The position numbers and the translations under genes were made by a program. The notes under the pieces are model-generated. The model was not told the origin of the DNA. It searched no databases and saw only the letters and a program-made list of their open reading frames with translations. From Pseudonocardia sp. 73-21 (lineage in GTDB: Bacteria > Actinomycetota > Actinomycetes > Mycobacteriales > Pseudonocardiaceae), in the NCBI RefSeq assembly GCF_001899645.1, contig NZ_MKVV01000083.1, positions 62,001-126,000 on the forward strand: a stretch of DNA of 64,000 bases, in the 5' to 3' direction. Every line of letters starts with the position of its first letter. Within the stretch, counting starts at the first letter, position 1. Of this stretch, positions 55,855 to 64,000 are shown piece after piece.

Positions 55855-57410
55855 ACGGCGCGCACGCACTCCTGCACTCCCTCGTCGCGAGCGGCGTCGA
55901 CGTCTGCTTCGCCAACCCCGGCACGTCGGAGATGCACTTCGTCGCCGCGCTCGACGGGGTACCGGAGATGCGTGCGGTCCTGACCCTGTTCGAGGGCGTC
56001 GCCACCGGTGCGGCCGACGGCTACGGCCGCATGGCCGACCGGCCCGCCGCCACGCTGCTGCACCTCGGGCCCGGCCTGGGCAACGGCCTGGCCAACCTGC
56101 ACAACGCCCGGCGGGCCGGCACGCCGCTGGTCAACGTCGTGGGCGACCACGCCACGTTCCACGCCCGCTACGACGCACCGCTGCAGTCCGACATCGCCGC
56201 CGTCGCCGGGTCGGTGTCGGGCTGGCTGCGCCACACCGGGTCGGCCGCCGAGGTCGGCGCGGACGCCGCCGCGGCCGTGGCGGCGGCCCGGGCCGGGACG
56301 ATCGCGACGCTCGTGCTGCCGGCCGACGCGAGCTGGTCGGACGGCGGCTCCCCCAGCCGGCCCCACCCGGTACCCGCCCGCGCCGCCGCCGAGCCGGAGG
56401 CGATCAAGGCCGCCGCCGACGTCCTGACCTCCGGCGACCCGTGCGTCCTGCTGATCGGGGGCGACGCCACCCGCGCCGACGGGCTCGCCGCCGCGAACCG
56501 GATCGCCGCCGCCACGGGCGCCCGGCTGCTCGCCGAGACGTTCCCCACCCGGCTGGAGCGCGGCGCGGGCGTCGCGCCGGTGAACCGCCTGGGCTACGCC
56601 GCCGAGCAGGCGGTGCACCAGCTGCGCGGGGCGGCCCACATCGTGCTGGTCGGGGCCCGGTCCCCCGTCACCTTCTTCGCCTACCCCGGCAAGCGGGGCG
56701 ACCTCGTGCCCGACGGCTGCGCCGTGCACGAGGTGGTGGTCCGCGAGGGGCTCGCCACCGACGCCCTGGTGGACCTCGCCGACCTGGTCGCGCCGGGCAC
56801 CAGCGCCACGCCCGCTGCCGCCGCCCGTCCGGACCTGCCGACGGGCGAGCTCACCGTGGCGAGCGCCGCCGCCGTCGTCGGGGCGCTGCTGCCCGAGGGC
56901 GCGATCGTCGTCGACGAGGCGATCACGTCCGGGCTGGGGCTGCCCGGAGCCACGGCCGGCGCCCCACGCCACGACTGGCTCACCCTCACCGGCGGCGCGA
57001 TCGGCTACGGCCTGCCCGCCGCCACCGGTGCCGCGGTCGCCTGCCCGGACCGGCCCGTGTGGTGCCTGCAGGCCGACGGGAGCGCCATGTACACGATCTC
57101 CGCGCTGTGGACCCACGCGCGCGAGGGGCTCGACGTCACCACCGTCGTCTACAACAACGCGGCGTACGCGATCCTGCGGGGCGAGCTGCTGGCCGTCGGG
57201 GCGTCGGCTCCCGCCGGTGCCGGCTCGAGATCGCGTTCCCTGCTCGACATCGGTGGCCCCCGGCTGGACTTCGTCGCGCTGGCGACGGGCATGGGGGTGC
57301 CCGCCGAACGCGTGGCGACGGCCGAGGCGCTCGCCGCCGCGCTCACCCGGGCCGGCAGGGAGCCCGGGCCGCACCTGATCGAGGCGATGGTGCCCCCGCT
57401 GGTGGGGTGA
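55851..57410 (+). CDS. TPP-dependent enzyme, acetolactate synthase large subunit-like
   Basis: A 519-residue TPP enzyme in three domains: PYR with the cofactor-activating Glu (LTLFEGVATGAADGYGRM), a central domain, and PP with the motif QADGSAMYTISALWTH ending VVYNNAAYAIL (A replaces the first G of GDG). It resembles the short IlvB-like proteins that lack a regulatory subunit; benzoylformate decarboxylase-type activity is also possible. ATG overlaps the OsmC stop (ATGA). Confidence 0.82.
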   Translation: MNGAHALLHSLVASGVDVCFANPGTSEMHFVAALDGVPEMRAVLTLFEGVATGAADGYGRMADRPAATLLHLGPGLGNGLANLHNARRAGTPLVNVVGDHATFHARYDAPLQSDIAAVAGSVSGWLRHTGSAAEVGADAAAAVAAARAGTIATLVLPADASWSDGGSPSRPHPVPARAAAEPEAIKAAADVLTSGDPCVLLIGGDATRADGLAAANRIAAATGARLLAETFPTRLERGAGVAPVNRLGYAAEQAVHQLRGAAHIVLVGARSPVTFFAYPGKRGDLVPDGCAVHEVVVREGLATDALVDLADLVAPGTSATPAAAARPDLPTGELTVASAAAVVGALLPEGAIVVDEAITSGLGLPGATAGAPRHDWLTLTGGAIGYGLPAATGAAVACPDRPVWCLQADGSAMYTISALWTHAREGLDVTTVVYNNAAYAILRGELLAVGASAPAGAGSRSRSLLDIGGPRLDFVALATGMGVPAERVATAEALAAALTRAGREPGPHLIEAMVPPLVG

Positions 57411-57654
57411 ACACACGGTGAACGGGCACCTGCATCGCGTGTCGTAACGTGCTTCCGCACGTTCATCTGCACGATCCATCACCGTTCGTCGCGGACGATC
57501 AGCGCTTCACCGCGCGACCCCCGCCCCGGCCGGGTGGGCCCCCCGGGTGGCAGACGTAGAGTGTCCCCAGGTTCACGCTGCGTTCCCGCCCAGCTCACGG
57601 GGCGGAGAGGCGCCCCCGACGTGAACCCACGATCAGGTGTCGGTGGGGTGGGCC

Positions 57655-58533
57655 GTGACGAGAGCGATCGAGGATCTGACCCTCGTCGATCACGCCTGCG
57701 TCATTCCGGACAGTGACGAGCACCTGTGGGAGGTCACCGCCGCGTGGGTGTCCTGCGGCCTCGAGGCCGGGGACCGGGTCGTCTACTTCGAGGACGAGTC
57801 CGCCGACCTGGTGATGCGCCGCCTCTCCGAGGACCGCACCTGCGTCCGCCACGCCATGGAGAACGGTCAGCTGGTCGTCGTGCCCACGGAGGCCACGCGC
57901 TCGGCGCTGGCCGGATCGATCGAGTCGATCGGCGACATCCTGACCGGCCAGATCGACGAGACGGCAGCCGAAGGCTGGCCCGGCCTGCGCCTCGCCGGTG
58001 AGTCCGGCCCCGGGCTCATGCGCGAGGGCGGCCTGGAGAAGGTCGTCGCCTTCGAGCAGATGGCCGAGCAGCTCTTCCGGGGCCACCCCACCGCGAGGCT
58101 GCTGTGCCGCTACGACCGCCGCTACTTCGACGACGCCGCCGTCGAGGCCATGCGCAGCGTCCACGAGATCGAGCTGGTCAGCCCGGCGGTCTACGACGAC
58201 ACGCTCCTGCGCATCACCCACAGCGGCCCGGCCGCGGTGCGGCTGGCCGGCGAGATCGACCACAGCAACCGGCTGCAGATCCGCCGCCTGCTCCTCGCCA
58301 CCCTCGACAGCGCGCTGCGGTCGCACTCCGCACCCACCGACATCACGCTCGACCTGTCCTCGCTGCGGTTCGTCGACGTGGCCGGCGCGGTGGGCCTGGT
58401 GCACGCGGCCGAGGAGTTCCCCAGCACCCACCGGCTGGTGCTCACCGGCGTGCGGCCCCGGGTCGTCCGGGTGCTCGACCGCTGTGGCGCACCGTTCGCC
58501 GAGCAGCTCGTCGTCGAGGCGACGGAGGCCTGA
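57655..58533 (+). CDS. MEDS sensory domain - STAS domain protein
   Basis: A 292-residue protein. Residues 1 to about 175 form a MEDS/DcmR-type sensory domain (LVDHACVIPDSDEHLWEVTA, GLEAGDRVVYFEDES), and residues 190-290 a STAS domain (RLAGEIDHSNRLQIRRLL; LDLSSLRFVDVAGAVGLVHAA). The phospho-Ser position of classic antagonists reads DVAGAVG, with no Ser, so it may not be a kinase substrate. GTG 57655 follows GGGGTGGG; GTG 57637 is an alternative. Its TGA overlaps the next ATG. Confidence 0.82.
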   Translation: MTRAIEDLTLVDHACVIPDSDEHLWEVTAAWVSCGLEAGDRVVYFEDESADLVMRRLSEDRTCVRHAMENGQLVVVPTEATRSALAGSIESIGDILTGQIDETAAEGWPGLRLAGESGPGLMREGGLEKVVAFEQMAEQLFRGHPTARLLCRYDRRYFDDAAVEAMRSVHEIELVSPAVYDDTLLRITHSGPAAVRLAGEIDHSNRLQIRRLLLATLDSALRSHSAPTDITLDLSSLRFVDVAGAVGLVHAAEEFPSTHRLVLTGVRPRVVRVLDRCGAPFAEQLVVEATEA

Positions 58534-59483
58534 TGGAGATCAAGAACACCCGCACGCCGTCCCCCCTGCTCACCCACGTCGCCGGGTTCCACAGCTCCGA
58601 CCACGACCTCCTGGAGCAGCTGCTCCCGCTGGTCACGGCCGGGCTGGCGCACGGGCGGCCGGTGGCGGTGGCGCTGCGGCCGGCCACGACGGAGGCCGTC
58701 TACGACGCGTTCGGCAGCCTTCCGGGCCTGCTGCAGCTCGCCCCACCGGAGGGCAACGACGGCGGCTCCGGCCAGACGCTGGCCGCGCGCCGGGCCCGGC
58801 AGCTGCGCGAGCTCACGCTCTCCTTCGGCCCGGTCACCGTCGTCACCGAGCACTGGAACCGGTTCGACGGCCACGACGGCAGCTTCTGGACCGAGCTCGA
58901 CGCGGCCATGAACATCGCCCTGTCCGATCTGCCGGTGCACCTCACGTGCTTCTTCCCGGAGATGCCGCTGCACCTGGAGGTCGTCGACGGCGCGCGGCGC
59001 AACCACCCGCTGCTGCTGCACCGCGACGGGCCCCGGCACAACCCCGACCACCGGGCGCCGCGCGAGGTGCTGGCCGAGCGGCCCGCTCCCGCGCCGGTGC
59101 TGCTGGGTGCCCCGGACACGCGGATGGTGTTCGGGGCCTGGCAGCTCAACGAGGTCCGGGCCACGGTCGAGCGGTCGCTGCTGGCCCACGGCTACGGGCG
59201 CGACCGCGCCGAGGACGTGGTCCTCGCGGTCAACGAGGTGGCCACCAACGCCGTCGAACACGGCACGGGCGAGGCGTTGATCAGCGTCTGGGAGGCGGCC
59301 GACGGGTTCGTCTTCGAGATCCAGGACGCGGGCTCGCTCCGCGACCCGATGCCGGGCCTGCGCGCGCCGCACCCGTCCGAGGCCCGGGGACGCGGGGTGT
59401 GGATCGCCCGCCAGCTCTGTGACTCGCTCCACGTCTGGCCGGACCGCACCGGCACCCACGTCCGGATGCGTGCCACACCGTGA
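58533..59483 (+). CDS. MEDS sensory domain - HATPase (anti-sigma kinase type) protein
   Basis: A 316-residue protein: N-terminal MEDS-like domain (HVAGFHSSDHDLLEQLLPLV; FGPVTVVTEHWNRFDG) and a C-terminal GHKL ATPase of the RsbW/SpoIIAB type with the N box VVLAVNEVATNAVEHG, EIQDAGS and GRGVWIARQLCD. Together with the preceding STAS protein it would form a partner-switching pair in which both members carry the same sensor domain. The start overlaps the previous stop by one base. Confidence 0.85.
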   Translation: MEIKNTRTPSPLLTHVAGFHSSDHDLLEQLLPLVTAGLAHGRPVAVALRPATTEAVYDAFGSLPGLLQLAPPEGNDGGSGQTLAARRARQLRELTLSFGPVTVVTEHWNRFDGHDGSFWTELDAAMNIALSDLPVHLTCFFPEMPLHLEVVDGARRNHPLLLHRDGPRHNPDHRAPREVLAERPAPAPVLLGAPDTRMVFGAWQLNEVRATVERSLLAHGYGRDRAEDVVLAVNEVATNAVEHGTGEALISVWEAADGFVFEIQDAGSLRDPMPGLRAPHPSEARGRGVWIARQLCDSLHVWPDRTGTHVRMRATP

Positions 59484-59650
59484 GTATTGTCGCAGCAGAG
59501 CGTCACCCGGACGGCCGAGTTCTCGCCCGAACTGTGACGCAGATGCCCCTTGGCAACACCCGTGACCAGGAGAACACTTCTCTGCGGACTCGGCGCCAGG
59601 AGGCTGCATTCGGGTCACCACACGGGCACGACCACTCACTTGGGAAAAGT

Positions 59651-60520
59651 ATGTCTGACGATCAGCGACGATCTCGCACGACTCAGGCGCACCACGTCGA
59701 TGCCGGCATGTGCCGCGTCACCGTGCTCGGCGCGTTCACCCTCACCGACGGCAGCGCGGCCGTCCCGCTCGGCGTCGACTCGCGGCGCCTGGTGGCCTAC
59801 CTGGCCGTCCACCCGCGCCCGCAGCCGCGCGCCGCGTTGGCCGCCGACCTCTGGCCCGGCGTCGACGCCGCGGCCGCCCTCCGGCTGCTCGACGAGGCCG
59901 TCGACGGTGTCGACGTACCGGGCCTCCTCGACGGCGCCGACGGCGCCGACGGCACGTCCGCGCCCCTCGCGCTCGCCGCGGACGTCGAGGTCGACCTCGC
60001 CGAGGCCATGGCCCTGATCCGGGCGCTTCCCGGCATCGCGGCCGATGCCGTCACCGACACCTCCGTCCTCGACGTCGACATCCTGCCCGGCTGGACCGCC
60101 GCGTGGCTCGAGATCGAACGCGAGCGGTTCCGCCAGCTGCGCCTGCACGCCGTGGAGGAGCGCAGCCTGCGCCTCTCGGCGGCCGGTCGCTACGCCGCCG
60201 CCGTCGAGATGGCCGAGATCGCCGTCAAGACCGCTCCGAGCCGCGAGAGCGCCCGGCGGGTGCTCATCGAGGCCCACCTGGCCCAGGGTGACGTCGCCGC
60301 CGCCGTCGCGGCCTACGACGAGTACCAGGAGCTGCTGCGCTCGAGCGTCGGCGGCCCCACCCCCACCGGCCTCGACGGGCTGTTCCCGCCCGCCCCCGCC
60401 TGGCCCGTGCTGCGCGCCCGCCGGGTCATGCCGCGCTCGGCCGTGCAGCTGCCCGGCCTGCGCTCGGTCCGGGGCGGCGGCACCACGCGCCGGCTCGTCG
60501 CGGGTGGCAGCACCCGCTAG
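59651..60520 (+). CDS. BTAD-domain transcriptional activator (SARP-like)
   Basis: A 289-residue protein: N-terminal winged-helix of the AfsR/SARP type (CRVTVLGAFTLTDGSAAVPL; LAADLWPGVDAAAALRLL) and a BTAD helical domain (LRLHAVEERSLRLSAAGRYA; ARRVLIEAHLAQGDVAAAVA). SARP proteins activate secondary metabolite or stress genes; no biosynthetic cluster is adjacent. It follows the MEDS pair after 167 bp, so it could be part of the same response. ATG 59651 has only GGGAAAAG upstream. Confidence 0.82.
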   Translation: MSDDQRRSRTTQAHHVDAGMCRVTVLGAFTLTDGSAAVPLGVDSRRLVAYLAVHPRPQPRAALAADLWPGVDAAAALRLLDEAVDGVDVPGLLDGADGADGTSAPLALAADVEVDLAEAMALIRALPGIAADAVTDTSVLDVDILPGWTAAWLEIERERFRQLRLHAVEERSLRLSAAGRYAAAVEMAEIAVKTAPSRESARRVLIEAHLAQGDVAAAVAAYDEYQELLRSSVGGPTPTGLDGLFPPAPAWPVLRARRVMPRSAVQLPGLRSVRGGGTTRRLVAGGSTR

Positions 60521-60534
60521 TCCCGCTTCTCCAC

Positions 60535-60572
60535 GACGAAGGGCCCCGGTCGCACGACCGGGGCCCTTCGTC
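60535..60572. terminator. bidirectional terminator
   Basis: A perfect stem of 16 bp (GACGAAGGGCCCCGGT / ACCGGGGCCCTTCGTC) with a 6-nt loop between the convergent BTAD and enoyl-CoA hydratase genes. Confidence 0.85.
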
Positions 60573-60577
60573 CGTCC

Positions 60578-61363
60578 TCAGTGGAATCGCGGCGGCCGCT
60601 TCTCCGTGAACGCCGTCAGCCCCTCAGCGCCCTCCGGTCCGGCGGCGCTCGCCGAGATCGACGCCGCCTCCAGCTCCAGGTGGGCGGCCAGCGCGTTGTC
60701 CGGGGAGACGGCCAGCAGTCTCTTGATCCGGCCCAGCGCCGCCGTCGGGCCCTGGGCGATCCGGCGCGCCGTGGCCTCGGCCTCGGCCGTGACGTCGGCG
60801 TCGTCGACCACGGCCGTGACGATGCCGGCGGCCAGCGCGGCCTCGGCGTCGAGGACCTGGTCGGTGAGCAGGATGTGGCGGGCGCGGCCCGTGCCGACGA
60901 TGCGCGGCAGCGTCCAGCTCATCCCGCCGTCCGGGGAGAAGCCGATGCCCGGGTAGGCCGGGCGGACGTGCGTGGAACGGCCCGCCACCGCGAGGTCGGC
61001 CGCGCAGACGATGGACAGGCCCGCACCGGCCGCCCAGCCGGGCACCCCGACCACCACGGGCACGGGGCACTCGACCACCGCGACGACGAACCGGTGGAAC
61101 GCGTCGGCGAGCGCGCGCACGTAGGCTCCGCGGTCCTCGGCGGAGGCGAAGGCGCGGACGTCACCGCCGGTGCAGAAGCTGGCGCCCTCGCTGACCAGCA
61201 GCACGGCACCCGTCTCGGCCGGGTCGAGGGCCCGCAGGGCCGCCTCGATCACCGGCAGCGCGTCGCCGTCGAGGGTGCCGTGGCGGCCGCGGGCCACCCG
61301 CGCCCGCAGCACCCGCCCGTCCTGGACGACCGCGGGCGTCTCGACGTCCGGCTGCGTGGTCAC
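60578..61363 (-). CDS. enoyl-CoA hydratase/isomerase family protein
   Basis: A 261-residue crotonase-fold protein: [18 protein letters not shown] with the oxyanion-hole Gly, and [21 protein letters not shown] for the second oxyanion strand, ending EKRPPRFH. The catalytic Glu positions are not both obvious, so hydratase, isomerase or another crotonase reaction is possible. Its GTG overlaps the fgd1 stop (GTGA); a functional link to F420 metabolism is unclear. Confidence 0.87.
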   Translation of the reverse strand: MTTQPDVETPAVVQDGRVLRARVARGRHGTLDGDALPVIEAALRALDPAETGAVLLVSEGASFCTGGDVRAFASAEDRGAYVRALADAFHRFVVAVVECPVPVVVGVPGWAAGAGLSIVCAADLAVAGRSTHVRPAYPGIGFSPDGGMSWTLPRIVGTGRARHILLTDQVLDAEAALAAGIVTAVVDDADVTAEAEATARRIAQGPTAALGRIKRLLAVSPDNALAAHLELEAASISASAAGPEGAEGLTAFTEKRPPRFH

Positions 61364-62361
61364 AGCTCACGCAGCTTCGGCAGCACGTCCTCGGAGAACT
61401 GGGTGAGGAAGCGCTCCTGGTCGTGGCCCGGGCCGTGGAACACGAGGTGGGTGAGCCCGGCGTCGACGTAGGGCTTGATCTGCGCGAGCGCGTCGTCGGG
61501 GTCCGAGGCGACGATCCAGCGCTTCGCGACCTGCTCGATGGGCAGCTCGTCGGCGAGCCGCTCCATCTCCGTGGCCGAGTCGACGCTGTGCTTCTGCTCC
61601 TGGGTGAGCGACAGGGGCGCCCAGAACCGGCAGTTCTCCAGCGCCGCGTCCTTGTCGCGGTCGTAGGACATCTTGATCTCGATCATGTGGTCGATGTCGG
61701 CGGGATCGCGCTCGGCCTTCTCCGCGCCCTCGGCCACCGACGGCACCAGCTTCTCGGTGTAGAGCTCCATGCCCTTGCCGGAGGTGCAGATGAACCCGTC
61801 GCCCGCGCGGCCGGCGTAGCGGGCCACCATCGGGCCGCCCGCGGCCACGTAGATCGGGATCGGCGTCTCGGGCTTGTCGTAGATCGTGGCGTTGACCAGC
61901 GTGTAGTACTCGCCCTCGAAGGACACGTCCTCCTCGGTCCAGAGCCTGCGCATCAGCACCACGGCCTCGCGCAGCCGGGCGAAGCGCTCCTTGAACTCGG
62001 GCCACTCGCGCCCCGACACGGCGATCTCGTTGAGCGCCTCACCGGTGCCGACACCGAGCATGATCCGGCCCGGGTAGAGCAGGCCCAGCGTGGCCCACGT
62101 CTGCGCGAGCACGGCCGGGTTGTAGCGGAACGTCGGCGTCAGCACCGACGTGCCGAGCTGGATGCGGGAGGTGCGCTCCCCCACCGCCGTGATCCACGCC
62201 GTGGCCGACGGGGCGTGACCGCCCTCGTGGCGCCACGGCAGGAAGTGGTCCGACACCACCGCGCTGTCGAGCCCGACCTCCTCGGCCCGCACCGCGTACT
62301 CCACCAGCTCGCGCGGCCCGAACTGCTCCGCCGAGGCCTTGTAGCCGATCCGCAACGCCAC
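61360..62361 (-). CDS. fgd1: F420-dependent glucose-6-phosphate dehydrogenase
   Basis: A 333-residue luciferase-like enzyme that matches mycobacterial Fgd1 almost end to end: [70 protein letters not shown] and [16 protein letters not shown]. It reduces F420 with glucose-6-phosphate and is the main source of F420H2 in mycobacteria. GTG 62361 has GGAAGG 8 nt upstream. Its presence shows that the organism uses F420. Confidence 0.93.
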   Translation of the reverse strand: MALRIGYKASAEQFGPRELVEYAVRAEEVGLDSAVVSDHFLPWRHEGGHAPSATAWITAVGERTSRIQLGTSVLTPTFRYNPAVLAQTWATLGLLYPGRIMLGVGTGEALNEIAVSGREWPEFKERFARLREAVVLMRRLWTEEDVSFEGEYYTLVNATIYDKPETPIPIYVAAGGPMVARYAGRAGDGFICTSGKGMELYTEKLVPSVAEGAEKAERDPADIDHMIEIKMSYDRDKDAALENCRFWAPLSLTQEQKHSVDSATEMERLADELPIEQVAKRWIVASDPDDALAQIKPYVDAGLTHLVFHGPGHDQERFLTQFSEDVLPKLREL

Positions 62362-62456
62362 GATCCCTGCCTTCCATCGAGAAGTATCGGCCCCTAGCCT
62401 GCCACCCCGAACTCGCATGCGCCGCGGCGCGGATGCTCGTACCGTCGATCGAGCCA

Positions 62457-64000
62457 TGAGCACAGAACCCCCCTCCGGCCACCACGGCTCCACGACTGCC
62501 GCGCTGCGCCGACTCGGTCCCTACATCGCGCCCCATCGACTACCTCTGATCGGGAGCGGCCTCGCCGCACTCGTCGCCACCCTGGCCGGGCTGGCCGTCC
62601 CGCTCTGGACCCGGTCCATCGTGGACGGACCTGTGGCCCACGGCGACCTGACGACGCTGCCCTGGCTCGTCCTCGGTGTGCTCGCGTTCGGGCTGGCCGA
62701 GGCCGGCCTGATCCTCCTGCGCCGGATGCTGGTGGCCCGGCCCAGCAACCGCATCGAGGCCACGATGCGCGCCGACCTGTTCGCGCACCTGCAGCGGCTG
62801 CCGGTCGCGTTCCACGACCGGTGGGCGTCGGGGCAGCTGCTCTCGCGCGCCACGACCGATCTCACCACCATCCGCTGGTTCGTGGCGTTCTCCGGGATCT
62901 TCCTCGTGGTCAACGGCGTGACGCTGGCGGTGGGCATCGGCGTGCTGCTGTGGCTCTCGCCGTGGCTGGGGCTGGTCGTGGGGGTCACCGCCGTGCCGTT
63001 GACGGTGCTGACGCTCGCCCTGGAACGCCGCTACTCCCGCGAGGCGCGGCGCGCCCAGGACCAGGGCGGCGACCTCGCCACCGTCGTCGAGGAGTCGGCG
63101 CTGGGCATCCGGGTGCTCAAGTCGCTGGGCCGCGGCCGCGAGCTGACGGCCCGGTTCATGGCCGAGGCCCGCGGGCTGCGCGGCACGGAGCTGCTCAAGG
63201 TGCGGCTGCTCGCCGCGCTGTGGGCGGTGCTGATCCTGCTGCCCGAGATCGCCATCGCCGCCATCCTCGGCGTCGGCGCGTACGGCGTGGCGCACGGATC
63301 GCTGACGCTCGGCACGCTCGTGGCCGCGGTGTCCGTGCTCACCTACCTCTACTGGCCGATCGCGTCGATCGGGTACCTGCTGGCCGAGGCGAGCAACGCC
63401 GCCGCGGCCACCACCCGCTACTGGGAGGTGCGCGACGTCGTGCCGGCGATCGTCGACCCCGCGGCGCCGCGGTCCCTGCTCACGCCCGTGCGCGGCGAGC
63501 TGGTGCTGCGCGACGTGCACTTCACCTACCCCGGGGGCGACCGCGAGATCCTGCGAGGGGTGGATCTCACGGTCGCCCCCGGGGAGACGATGGCGCTGGT
63601 CGGGGCCACGGGATCGGGCAAGACCACGCTGACGGCGCTGGTCCCCCGGCTCTACGACGTCACCGGCGGCGCGGTGCTGCTCGACGGCGTCGACGTCCGC
63701 GACGTGCGGCTGGGCGACCTGCGCACGGCCGTCGCCACGGCGTTCGAGGACCCGGTGCTGATCTCGGCGAGCGTGCGGGAGAACGTGGCGCTCGGTGTTC
63801 CCGACGCGACCGGAGGGTCGCCTGCGGGCCCGAGCACCTACACCGACGAGGACGTGTGGGGCGCACTGCGGATCGCCAGCGCCGACGGGTTCGTGGCCGC
63901 GCTGCCGTGGGGCCTCGACACCCGCATCGGCGAGCAGGGCATGTCGCTCTCGGGCGGCCAGCGGCAGCGTCTCGCGCTCGCGCGGGCGGTGCTCGGGCGC
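62457..64000 (+). CDS. ABC exporter, permease-ATPase fusion (3' end outside window)
   Basis: The frame begins at ATG 62457 ([20 protein letters not shown]) and is open to the end of the window, 514 codons. A six-helix exporter domain (about 1-320; LDLTTIRW-type [13 protein letters not shown] coupling region) precedes an ATPase domain with Walker [15 protein letters not shown] and signature [16 protein letters not shown]. Walker B and the C-terminus lie beyond 64000. It belongs to the type IV (ABCB-like) exporters; the partner half-transporter, if any, would follow. TACCGT lies 10 nt before the ATG. Confidence 0.9.

Overview
The window is high-GC actinobacterial chromosome, most likely from Pseudonocardiaceae (a Pseudonocardia-like organism). 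The support is the very high GC content, abundant GTG starts, many leaderless genes with a TANNNT -10 element 6-8 nt before the start codon, the actinobacterial markers RbpA, GarA, polyprenol-phosphate-mannose synthase and F420-dependent glucose-6-phosphate dehydrogenase, and a DUF222 (13E12-type) relic. No rRNA, tRNA, CRISPR array, phage or intact insertion sequence was seen; the region reads as core plus ordinary accessory chromosome.

Layout. 0-9 kb: DUF4333 membrane protein and Eis-like acetyltransferase, a broken DUF222 gene, a 5'-3' exonuclease divergent from an M24 peptidase, a secreted SGNH hydrolase, PspC, a YtcJ-type amidohydrolase, then a tiny cysteine-rich ORF leading a PIG-L deacetylase. 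9-12.4 kb: lipoprotein N-acyltransferase, Ppm synthase, phosphoribosyltransferase and, convergently, RbpA with a SigR-type promoter. 12.6-18 kb (minus strand): two Atg22-like MFS proteins, GDPD and a LigD-like repair protein with a dead central ligase domain. 18-19 kb: iron storage (bfd, bfr) with IdeR-like boxes. 19-30 kb: phosphoesterase, STAS protein, GntR/CynX pair, a Fic toxin with a two-domain antitoxin, aldo-keto reductase, VOC, AraC/DUF2000, PadR/DUF385, TSUP and lipoproteins. 30-37 kb: a Ser/Thr kinase with an N-terminal membrane region, an FMN-dependent hydroxyacid oxidase, and an AraC / UvrA-like / VOC cluster whose last two genes share one promoter design. 37-46 kb: MarR/asparagine synthase, DUF427, MarR, CoaA, a leader ORF with two CNNM/CorC transport-type proteins, and a decayed beta-helix gene. 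46-55 kb: glycine cleavage (gcvP under a tandem glycine riboswitch; gcvH-garA-DUF151-MerR locus), acyl-CoA dehydrogenase and PgsA. 55-60.5 kb: OsmC-TPP enzyme pair and a signalling block with MEDS-STAS, MEDS-HATPase and BTAD proteins. 60.5-64 kb: enoyl-CoA hydratase, Fgd1 and an ABC exporter that runs off the window.

The most interesting signals are (i) a 23-residue ORF with six Cys codons just before its stop, placed like the mycobacterial polycysteine attenuator ORFs, ahead of a mycothiol-type deacetylase; (ii) a matching 18-bp box at an identical distance from the starts of the UvrA-like and VOC genes, beside an HTH-only AraC gene; (iii) a Fic antitoxin that looks like a Phd/YefM domain joined to a VbhA-like domain, behind a perfect 14-bp palindrome; (iv) a PE-pseudoligase-Pol LigD; and (v) a 56-bp dispersed palindrome present twice.
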